Below are positions 1 through 5,529 of a stretch of 8,859 nt of DNA, piece by piece. The notes below the pieces were generated by a model. That model did no database searches. It was not told where the DNA came from and saw nothing but the letters and a program-made list of their open reading frames with translations. The position numbers were made by a program, and so were the translations under genes. Source of the DNA: an uncultured Helicobacter sp. (GTDB lineage Bacteria > Campylobacterota > Campylobacteria > Campylobacterales > Helicobacteraceae); assembly GCA_947179285.1 (NCBI GenBank), contig CAMXAV010000018.1, positions 1 through 8,859 on the forward strand, given 5' to 3'. Each line of letters starts with the position of its first letter. Position 1 is the first letter of the stretch.

Positions 1-1504
1 TTTGCTGAATCGCGTTGGACTGACTTAGCGCATAGTTGCCGCTTTGTGAGAGGAGGTTGAGCTTGGTGAATGTCGAGCTCTCCTCGGCGAAGTCGGTCTC
101 GCGGATTTGCGATTCTGCCGCTTTGACGTTGACTTGTGTAATCGTGATGTTGTTGAGCGTGCTTAACATCTGTTGTTGCACAGAACCAAGGTCGGCACGA
201 ATGCTGTCGAGCTGCTTAATCGCGCTTTCGGCGATGTTCATCACCGTCATCGCGCCGCGCAAGGTCGTTACGCCCGCGCTCATTCCAAGCGCATTGTCGC
301 GTGTTGCCACAGCCGCGTTGGGGTTTGCGCCCATCGCCGAAGCCTTGTTAGCGTCCCAAGCGTTGAGCGTGCCGCGCAAGTTCACGCTTGTTTGCGCAAC
401 GGCTTGATTTGCATCAAAGCCAGTAAATTCAATACCCGTACCCGTAACGCGAATGTCGCTCGCATCGAGCTTGGTGAGTGTGAGGCGACCGCCAAAGAAA
501 GAATCTGCTGATACGCCCATGATTGCACTGAAGTCTATATCGCCGCCCGCTGTGTCATAGGCTGAACCTGTTACATAGATTCCGCGTCCATCGAGTGCGG
601 TGAGGTGCAAGCGCCCGTGGTAGTCGACCGAAGCCTGCACGCCTGTTTCCTCTTTGCGCGCGTTAATCGCGTTGATGAGCTTGCCGTCTCTATCGTTGTC
701 GACAATGTCGGTGAGCGCACCGATATTCACGCCGTTAATTGTGAGCCCGCAAATCGCCGCCGCTGCCACAACCGCGCCGCTTCCTGTGGTCTCGACCACG
801 AAGCTCGCCTTGAGCCCGCCGAGCGCATCGGAGTTTTTGTTGATGACTTCTGCCAAAGCGCCCACGCCTGTTCCAGCAGAGGTTGAAATCACGACAGATT
901 CGAGCACCACATTTTTGTTGCCCTGCACGCCATTGACTTGCAACGATACTGTTCCTTGTGCCGTAACGACTTGTCCTGTCTCTACGCGCACATGCCCGAT
1001 TTTATCGGAAGTCGTTGGACCAATGCTCGCCTTGATGCTTTGGTTTGAATACGCACCAACTTGGAACTCTTTGTTGGTGAATGTTCCTGACAATAGCGCA
1101 AGCCCGTTGAAGCTCGTGGTTTGCCCGATGTTGTCGAGCGAGCCGATGAGGCGCGTAATGTCTGCCTGAATCGCTGTCCTTGTTTTTGTGGTTTGCCCAT
1201 CTTGTGCTGCTTGCACGGCTTTGGTTTTGATACTATCGAGGATTTTAATCTGTTCGTCCATCGCCTTGTCGGCAATCTGAATAATCCCCATACCATCGTT
1301 GGTGTTGCGAATCGCTTGCCCAAGCGAGTTTGCTTGAGAACGCAAACTATCGGCAATCGCCATACCCGAAGCATCGTCTGCTGCTTTGTTGATTCGAAGC
1401 CCTGAACTCAATTTTTCCAAAGAATCCTTGAGTGCGTTTTGGGTGAATGTACCCTGTGCGCGCGAATTGAGCGCATGAATGTTGGTGTTAATGTTGAAAG
1501 GCAT
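1..1504 (-). CDS. flaA: Major flagellin FlaA (3' end cut by window edge)
   Basis: Structural subunit of the flagellar filament, exported unfolded through the flagellar type III apparatus. One open frame of 501 codons reads from ATG at 1504 to the window edge; the next base fits the Asn of a Helicobacter-like C-terminus, so only about seven residues are missing from a family length near 510. The N-terminal D0/D1 helices are typical ([10 protein letters not shown], then [18 protein letters not shown] at residues 31-48), and residues 140-170 contain [25 protein letters not shown] sequence. The C-terminal D1/D0 part includes [21 protein letters not shown]. The segment matching the TLR5-contact stretch of enteric flagellins reads [11 protein letters not shown] (91-101), lacking the R, E and L of the Salmonella version, as known for TLR5-evading campylobacterial flagellins. 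A Cys at residue 252 lies in the variable middle. The Shine-Dalgarno (SD) sequence AGGGG lies 6 nt upstream. Identification is secure; FlaA rather than FlaB is inferred from resemblance to Helicobacter FlaA and the sigma-28-like promoter. Confidence 0.96.
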   Translation of the reverse strand, partial: MPFNINTNIHALNSRAQGTFTQNALKDSLEKLSSGLRINKAADDASGMAIADSLRSQANSLGQAIRNTNDGMGIIQIADKAMDEQIKILDSIKTKAVQAAQDGQTTKTRTAIQADITRLIGSLDNIGQTTSFNGLALLSGTFTNKEFQVGAYSNQSIKASIGPTTSDKIGHVRVETGQVVTAQGTVSLQVNGVQGNKNVVLESVVISTSAGTGVGALAEVINKNSDALGGLKASFVVETTGSGAVVAAAAICGLTINGVNIGALTDIVDNDRDGKLINAINARKEETGVQASVDYHGRLHLTALDGRGIYVTGSAYDTAGGDIDFSAIMGVSADSFFGGRLTLTKLDASDIRVTGTGIEFTGFDANQAVAQTSVNLRGTLNAWDANKASAMGANPNAAVATRDNALGMSAGVTTLRGAMTVMNIAESAIKQLDSIRADLGSVQQQMLSTLNNITITQVNVKAAESQIRETDFAEESSTFTKLNLLSQSGNYALSQSNAIQQ

Positions 1505-1510
1505 AGTGTA

Positions 1511-1532
1511 CCCCTAAGATTAAATTTTGGGG
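1511..1532 (-). promoter_or_regulatory. Possible hairpin covering the flaA ribosome-binding site
   Basis: On the flaA mRNA, CCCC (1532-1529) can pair with GGGG (1514-1511), which is the core of the AGGGG SD 6 nt before the start codon. Two more A-U pairs can form after one mismatch, around an AU-rich loop. Formation would hide the SD. The pairing is short, and its stability has not been calculated. Confidence 0.35.
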
Positions 1533-1588
1533 ATGTCCTTATCGAGAGAGTGGCAGCTCTTGCAGTCGTTGCGAGCTTGCGCAGTCAA
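1520..1588 (-). CDS. Possible 22-codon upstream ORF in the flaA leader, with CXXCH motif
   Basis: A TTG codon at 1588 is preceded by AAGGA at a spacing of 8 nt and opens a 22-codon frame ending in TAA, 15 nt before the flaA ATG. It encodes a peptide containing NDCKSCHSLDK. CXXCH is the covalent heme-attachment motif of c-type cytochromes, and the SLDK that follows is also common after it in class I cytochromes c, but no axial-Met region or secretion signal follows or precedes it. It could be a leader peptide whose translation opens the downstream SD hairpin, a relic of a cytochrome gene, or chance. Neither expression nor homology is shown. Confidence 0.22.
   Translation of the reverse strand: MTAQARNDCKSCHSLDKDIPKI
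1532..1543 (-). promoter_or_regulatory. CsrA-like site 2 in flaA leader (AAGGAC hexaloop)
   Basis: The RNA GAU-AAGGAC-AUC folds into a 3-bp stem with an AAGGAC hexaloop about 31 nt upstream of the flaA start. A loop presenting ANGGA is the recognised CsrA/RsmA binding form. The same loop recurs at 1596-1601 with a different closing stem. In campylobacteria CsrA, opposed by FliW, is known to act on flaA mRNA. Binding here is inferred. Confidence 0.45.
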
Positions 1589-1589
1589 A

Positions 1590-1606
1590 GTGGGTGTCCT
1601 TACCAC
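1590..1606 (-). promoter_or_regulatory. CsrA-like site 1 in flaA leader (AAGGAC hexaloop)
   Basis: The RNA GUGGU-AAGGAC-ACCCAC forms a five-pair stem with one bulged C and exposes AAGGAC in the loop, 61 nt upstream of the identical loop of site 2. The AAGGA also serves as a possible SD for the TTG of the small upstream ORF at 1588. Two matched GGA hairpins in one leader suit bridging by a CsrA dimer. Confidence 0.45.
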
Positions 1607-1619
1607 ATCTACATAAGCA

Positions 1620-1646
1620 ATATCGGCAGTGCAAAAAAAAGTTGAA
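1620..1646 (-). promoter_or_regulatory. Sigma-28 (FliA) promoter of flaA
   Basis: Read on the minus strand: TTCAACTT (1646-1639), 11 nt, then GCCGATAT (1627-1620). The sigma-28 consensus is TAAAGTTT-N11-GCCGATAA: seven of eight -10 bases match, spacing is exact, and the -35 is a partial match. A run of eight T (1640-1633) bridges the -35 and the spacer. The expected transcript start is near 1613, giving a leader of about 110 nt. FliA control is usual for flaA in this group. Confidence 0.72.
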
Positions 1647-1660
1647 TAGAAAAAACAAGA

Positions 1661-1679
1661 TTTTTGCAAAAATTTTTGC
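1661..1679. repeat. Overlapping A/T palindromes upstream of the flaA promoter
   Basis: TTTTTGCAAAAATTTTTGC contains two overlapping perfect palindromes: a 12-mer centred on GC (1661-1672) and a 14-mer GCAAAAATTTTTGC (1666-1679). It lies just upstream of the flaA -35 and downstream of the ABC exporter stop. It could be an UP-like curved element, an operator, or part of a weak terminator for the exporter operon; nothing decides between these. Confidence 0.5.
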
Positions 1680-1704
1680 TATTTTTTTGGCATTGCCCTG
1701 TGGT

Positions 1705-1726
1705 GGGGGCTTGCAGGGGGTTTGCA
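1705..1726. repeat. Two tandem 11-mers between the exporter gene and flaA
   Basis: GGGGGCTTGCA is followed directly by GGGGGTTTGCA, differing at one base. The pair is G-rich on the plus strand, inside an otherwise AT-rich gap. I see no coding explanation. It may be a regulatory element or a small duplication. Confidence 0.55.
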
Positions 1727-1747
1727 AGAGATTTATGAGCATAAAAT

Positions 1748-3469
1748 CTATTGCGACGTACTATAATAAAGCTGTGCAAACTCCTTGCAGCTTTGCAGTA
1801 GCTCCTCGTAGCTGCCCATCGCGATGATTTTGCCTTGTTGCACAAACGCGATTCTATCTGCCAGCTCGATTGTCGAGAGCCTATGCGCGATAATCAATGT
1901 GATTTTGTCGCGCATCACTTCCCTAAGCGTCTCTTTGAAGCTGCTTTCTGTCTTGTTGTCGAGCGCGCTCGTGGCTTCGTCTAGTATCAACACGCTTGGG
2001 TTTTGGTAGAGCACGCGCGCAATGGCGATTCGCTGCCGCTGCCCGCCCGAAAGGTTCGTGCCCGATTCCTCGAGGCATGTGTGAATCGTTTGCGGCAGCT
2101 TGCTGACAAACTCCCACGCATGCGCTGCCCTAAGCGCCTCTATCACGCGCGATTCATCGATGTCTTCGCCGTTTGCAAGCCCGCTATATGCGACATTATA
2201 GGCAATGCTTTCGTTGAAAATCGCGATTTTTTGCGTAACAACGGCGATGTTCTGCCGCAGCGCGCGCATGTCGAAATTGCGCACATCTGTGCCATTGACG
2301 CGCACAGCGCCGCTGTTTGGGTCGTAGAATCGCAAGATGAGGTTCGCAATCGAACTCTTGCCGCCCCCGCTGTTGCCAACAAGCGCGAGGCTTTGCCCAC
2401 GTTGGAGCGCAAAGCTCACACCGCGCAGCGCCTCAATCTCATCATAGCGCAAACGCACGGAATCGAGCGCGAGATTCTCGATATGCGTAATCGGCTCTGT
2501 GCCGTTTGGCATTGCCGATTCGCGATTCTTGAGCTCGAAAATGCGCTCGCCTGACGCAACGGCGATTTGGAATTTGTTGTGCAATTGGCTTAGGCGCTTG
2601 ATGGGCTGATAGAGCAAAAACAAAGCCGCCATAAACGAGAAAAACTCGGGCGCGTCCATATCGCCGTCAATCACCTGCACGCCGCCGATGAAAATCACGA
2701 TTCCCGCCGCGATTCCGCCGAGCATTTCCATAATGGGCGATGTCAGCTCGCTCGTGCGCGTTGAACGCATGCCAAGCTTCAGCAGCCGCTCGTTTTCTTT
2801 CTCGAAGCGCTCCATCTCGAGCTTTTCCGAGCCATTCGCCTTGAGCATTTCGATGTTTCCAAACACCTCCGTGAGGCGCGAGATGACATCGGCGCTTTTC
2901 TCTTGCGTGCTTTTCGAGATTTTTTTCATCTTGCGCGCAAGCAGCGAGAGCGGCAGAAGCGCGGCGGGCAGCACGATGAGCCCATAGAAGGCTAGCTCGA
3001 TGTTTTTGTAGAACAGCAGCACCAAGAGCCCAACGAGCGTCAGCGCCTCGCGCACAAACTCGGCGCAATAGTTCGAGAGCGCCGCTTGCACCTGCCCTGT
3101 GTCGTACATTACGCGCGCGAGCAGCTCGCCGCTTCGTTTTTGGTTGAAAAACGCGAGCTCGAAGGTCAGCATTTTGTGCAGCAAATCGTTGCGCAACTTG
3201 AAAATCACACGTTGCCCGATGTAGGCGATGAAATAGGATTGGATATACGCGCCAACGGATTTGAGCGCATAGACGCCAACGAGGAATAGGGGGAGGATAT
3301 AGAGCAAATCGCGGTTTTTTTGGATAAAGATGCCGTCTAAGACGGGCTCGACAAGATGCGCGATTCCAGCGGTGGACGCCGCAACGAGCACGCCGCCGAC
3401 CATTGCATAAAAAAAATAGAGCCAATTGCCGCCCAGGTAGGGCAGAAAACGTTGGTAGAATTGTTTCAT
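1748..3469 (-). CDS. MsbA-type ABC exporter (fused membrane and ATPase domains)
   Basis: A 573-residue half-transporter expected to work as a homodimer in the inner membrane. The family includes MsbA, which flips lipid A-core, and multidrug exporters; the substrate here is inferred only. The six-helix membrane domain covers about residues 14-305. The ATPase domain follows with A-loop Tyr342, Walker A GNSGGGKS (365-372), Q-loop Gln413, signature LSGGQ (473-477), Walker B VLILDE (493-498) and switch His529, so it should be active. The start was set at ATG 3469 because MKQFYQRF resembles the beginning of Helicobacter homologues; an in-frame TTG at 3487 follows an AGGA and is the alternative. The gene begins 33 bp after the GNAT gene and is probably in one operon with it. 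A run of eight T in codons for YFFY near the N-terminus is a possible slippage site. Position next to flaA recalls the exporter beside flaA in H. pylori. Confidence 0.93.
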   Translation of the reverse strand: MKQFYQRFLPYLGGNWLYFFYAMVGGVLVAASTAGIAHLVEPVLDGIFIQKNRDLLYILPLFLVGVYALKSVGAYIQSYFIAYIGQRVIFKLRNDLLHKMLTFELAFFNQKRSGELLARVMYDTGQVQAALSNYCAEFVREALTLVGLLVLLFYKNIELAFYGLIVLPAALLPLSLLARKMKKISKSTQEKSADVISRLTEVFGNIEMLKANGSEKLEMERFEKENERLLKLGMRSTRTSELTSPIMEMLGGIAAGIVIFIGGVQVIDGDMDAPEFFSFMAALFLLYQPIKRLSQLHNKFQIAVASGERIFELKNRESAMPNGTEPITHIENLALDSVRLRYDEIEALRGVSFALQRGQSLALVGNSGGGKSSIANLILRFYDPNSGAVRVNGTDVRNFDMRALRQNIAVVTQKIAIFNESIAYNVAYSGLANGEDIDESRVIEALRAAHAWEFVSKLPQTIHTCLEESGTNLSGGQRQRIAIARVLYQNPSVLILDEATSALDNKTESSFKETLREVMRDKITLIIAHRLSTIELADRIAFVQQGKIIAMGSYEELLQSCKEFAQLYYSTSQ

Positions 3470-3502
3470 GGAAAGATTGTAATGCAAGAATCCTAATGGA
3501 TT

Positions 3503-3949
3503 CTAATGCGTGAGCGAGCGGGTGTTTGCCGAATCGAGCGTGTAGGAATAGAGGTTGGCATTGTCGCGCAGCGACCAGCCCAAGTCGTGCCAAAAGAGAT
3601 TCCCGATTTCGTTGGTTTTGAAGGCAATCAGGTTGATATGCGTTGCGCCCTCGTTGCGGAGCGATTCGATGGTGTGTTCGACCATGCGTTTGCCGATGTT
3701 TTGGTGGCGGTAGTCTTTGCGCACGCAGACATGATAGAAATATGCGCAACGTCCGTCATAGCCGCACAAGACGCTGCCGATGATTTGGTTGTTGTGTTCG
3801 GCAATCGTGTTGGTGTGGGGATTGCGCTGCAAAAACTTGCGCAAGCCCTCGAAGGAATCGTCAACATTATAAATATAGAATCCCTCGATGTTTTTCCATA
3901 ATGCAAGCACGGAATCATAGTCCTCAAGCCGCATCACGCGGTAGTGCAT
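3503..3949 (-). CDS. GNAT-family N-acetyltransferase
   Basis: A 148-residue single-domain GNAT protein that transfers an acetyl group from acetyl-CoA to an amine; the acceptor is unknown. The N-terminus (LEDYDSVLALWKNIEG, then NVDDSFEGLRKFLQRNP) is typical of the YpeA-like subgroup. The beta4 strand and acetyl-CoA pyrophosphate loop are seen as YFYHVCVRKDYRHQNIGKRM (about 70-89), with R/Q-x-x-G-x-G reduced to HQNIGK. The C-terminal NLFWHDLGW is the usual FWxxLGW strand. The start at ATG 3949 is supported by AAGGAGA 4 nt upstream. Only 19 bp separate it from the mature 3' end of ssrA, with no terminator, so it may be read from the ssrA promoter and share a transcript with the exporter downstream. 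The family is secure; the substrate is not known. Confidence 0.9.
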   Translation of the reverse strand: MHYRVMRLEDYDSVLALWKNIEGFYIYNVDDSFEGLRKFLQRNPHTNTIAEHNNQIIGSVLCGYDGRCAYFYHVCVRKDYRHQNIGKRMVEHTIESLRNEGATHINLIAFKTNEIGNLFWHDLGWSLRDNANLYSYTLDSANTRSLTH

Positions 3950-3968
3950 CGTTTCTCCTTATACTTTA

Positions 3969-4339
3969 TGGTGGAGTCGTGGGGAATCGAACCCCAGTCC
4001 GAAAATCTGACCACTTCAACTTCTACATGCTTAGGCATAGTTTAAAACTTTGTTGCTGCCCTTAAAACTAGCCAAAACAAAACAGCAACGCAACCTCGAA
4101 TCTTTGCCCCAATGCTCGGCAACAAAAGGGCGCATCTAGCGGGTTATGACGATTTGCGTAGATAGCTAGAATCTCTAGGCAAATCGGCTCCTAAGAGTTG
4201 TTAAACTTACGCGACTTTTGCGTAAGCTGGAGCGTAGTTTGTATTGTTTGCGTTTACTTGACGCGGATAGTTTTAGGGTGTGTCCAGACCCACATGCCAT
4301 TCAAGCTCACAAACTCCCGTCGAAAGCCAAGTCGACCCC
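3969..4339 (-). ncRNA. ssrA: Transfer-messenger RNA (tmRNA)
   Basis: The RNA of trans-translation: with SmpB it enters ribosomes stalled on broken mRNAs, is charged with Ala, and adds a degradation tag. The 371-nt one-piece gene begins GGGGUCGACUUGG and ends CGACUCCACCA; GGGGUCG pairs with CGACUCC over seven pairs (one G-U). The T arm UGGGG-UUCGAUU-CCCCA and an encoded CCA are present. The conserved UUUCGAC of the tRNA-like 5' part occurs near the start, and the tag reading frame lies about 80 nt in. Only 19 bp separate the 3' end from the next gene. Both ends were placed by base pairing and could be off by a base. Confidence 0.96.
4207..4257 (-). other. ssrA: tmRNA tag-peptide reading frame
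   Basis: Beginning at a GUA resume codon (4257), the frame encodes VNANNTNYAPAYAKVA and ends in UAA (4207-4209). With the Ala carried by tmRNA the tag is AVNANNTNYAPAYAKVA. It keeps the YAPAYAK core and the Val resume codon of the H. pylori tag but has two extra residues near the start and ends in KVA rather than KAA. Placement of the resume codon rests on this likeness. Confidence 0.85.
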
Positions 4340-4355
4340 TTGAGCGTAAGCGGTG

Positions 4356-4385
4356 ATTGTAGCATGTTTTGGGGGGGGTTGTCAA
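4356..4385 (-). promoter_or_regulatory. ssrA promoter with C8 tract in the spacer
   Basis: On the minus strand: TTGACA (4385-4380), 18-bp spacer, TACAAT (4361-4356), with TG before it giving an extended -10 (TGCTACAAT). The -35 is a perfect housekeeping-sigma match. The spacer holds eight consecutive C (4378-4371). The start is expected near 4349, leaving a leader of about 10 nt for RNase P to remove before the mature 5' end at 4339. Confidence 0.85.
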
Positions 4386-4412
4386 GGGCAGAATGCTAAG
4401 CGATTTTGAAGC

Positions 4413-4441
4413 TTGCGTGTGGTAAGTTTTGTTTTTATGAT
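4413..4441 (+). promoter_or_regulatory. Likely promoter of the ATPase-Toprim pair
   Basis: TTGCGT, 17 bp, TATGAT. The -10 differs from TATAAT at one base; the -35 is weak, as is common in this group. The expected start near 4449 falls after the ATG at 4444 and before that at 4465, supporting the later start. It is back to back with the ssrA promoter: 27 bp separate the two -35 boxes. Confidence 0.5.
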
Positions 4442-4464
4442 AAATGCAGAGATTGAGGGAAGCA

Positions 4465-5529
4465 ATGATTAGCAGCATGCGATTGAGAAATTTTAGAGGA
4501 TTTGAGGATATAGAATTATCGGACATGTGCCCGATTACATTAATATCGGGTAAAAATAATGTTGGGAAAAGCGCCATTTTGGAGGCGGTTTTTTTGTTTT
4601 TTGACCATCAACATCAGGATTCTTTTATAAAAATTGACATGTTTCGTGGAAATTATATGCCAAATCGTGGTACGAATCTGTGGGAGTCGCTTTTTTATCA
4701 AATGGACATGAGCAGAACAATGCAAATTGAAATGGGGCTTGATGGTACGTTAGCGACATTAAAATGTATGCGAGATTCTTCATTTATCCCAATCTATAAT
4801 GCTGCTTTGCCAAAAGAAGCTATGAATGACATCATAACATCTGCAAAATTGACATATACGCTTAAGTTTCAATATAAAAAAGGGAATTATGCCGAAGAGG
4901 GGCATTTTATCGCAGGGCAGGCAGGAATCTTGCAAGATATGACAACAAATCAAGAGAATCAAACCGAGCTTATGTCCTATACTCAATTTATCAATAATCG
5001 CCAAATGTTTGATGTTGTCATTATCGATTATTTTGGCATTATCGAAATGCAGCAAAAGAAGCAAGATGTGATAGACATTATGCAGATGATTGATAAAAAT
5101 ATTCAAGACATTGTTACAATTTCCACTAATGGGCAAGCATCGCTCTATATCAAAACAAACGAGCACTTACTCCCGCTGAATCTAATGGGAGATGGGACAA
5201 GCAAGCTCTTGTGTCTTGTCGTATCTATCATTACTCACCCCAATTCTATCTTTCTTGTTGATGAAATTGAGGGCGGATTCCATTATTCAATATATCAAAA
5301 ATTATGGGAAACTATTGCCACGATTGCTCGCAAATATGCATGCCAAATCATCGCGACTACACATAGTTATGAGTGCATTATTGGTGCGATAAACGGCATA
5401 GAATCTGCGGATAGAAAGCATGAGTTTTGTTATTTTCGACTTGATAGAAAGGGTACACAGAATCGCGCCTATCGCTATTCTGGTGAACTTTTGCACATAG
5501 CGATTGCAGACAATATGGAGGTGCGCTAA
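4465..5529 (+). CDS. AAA_21/OLD-like ATPase, first gene of a putative defence pair
   Basis: A 354-residue stand-alone ATPase of the ABC/SMC-related group found in OLD nucleases, AriA and RloA. The N-terminus MRLRNFRGFEDIEL is the characteristic first strand. Walker A is GKNNVGKS (29-36), the signature-like motif MGDGTSKLL (241-249), Walker B IFLVDEIEGG (262-271, catalytic E267) and switch His300 (ATTH). The middle, about residues 60-220, is divergent and lacks a recognisable domain. No Toprim follows the ATPase in the same chain, as it would in OLD; that fold appears to be in the next gene. The start at 4465 has GAGGGA 4 nt upstream; ATG 4444 has no SD and lies before the predicted transcript start. 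The stop overlaps the next start (TAATG), indicating coupled translation. By eye it is much AT-richer than its neighbours, suggesting transfer. The ATPase is secure; a role in phage defence is inferred from family and partner. Confidence 0.9.
   Translation: MISSMRLRNFRGFEDIELSDMCPITLISGKNNVGKSAILEAVFLFFDHQHQDSFIKIDMFRGNYMPNRGTNLWESLFYQMDMSRTMQIEMGLDGTLATLKCMRDSSFIPIYNAALPKEAMNDIITSAKLTYTLKFQYKKGNYAEEGHFIAGQAGILQDMTTNQENQTELMSYTQFINNRQMFDVVIIDYFGIIEMQQKKQDVIDIMQMIDKNIQDIVTISTNGQASLYIKTNEHLLPLNLMGDGTSKLLCLVVSIITHPNSIFLVDEIEGGFHYSIYQKLWETIATIARKYACQIIATTHSYECIIGAINGIESADRKHEFCYFRLDRKGTQNRAYRYSGELLHIAIADNMEVR

Noticed and set aside
1539..1742. 67-codon minus-strand ORF in the exporter-flaA gap
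   Set aside because: Lies over the flaA promoter and palindromes, homopolymer-rich translation, no convincing SD; a different frame from the CXXCH mini-ORF.
2667..3749. 360-codon minus-strand ORF across the exporter and GNAT genes
   Set aside because: Very Arg- and Ala-rich, out of frame with two genes that have complete family motifs; a GC-driven shadow.
3969..4000. ssrA 3' end as an attachment site for an integrated element
   Set aside because: No second copy of the T-arm/CCA end is visible, no integrase gene is present, and the AT-rich cassette lies on the opposite (5') side of ssrA.
4444..4446. ATG 4444 as start of the ATPase gene
   Set aside because: No SD and it falls before the expected transcript start; ATG 4465 has GAGGGA at good spacing.
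4254..4577. 107-codon minus-strand ORF over ssrA and the ATPase start
   Set aside because: Overlaps the tmRNA, its promoter and the ATPase Walker A region; no family resemblance.
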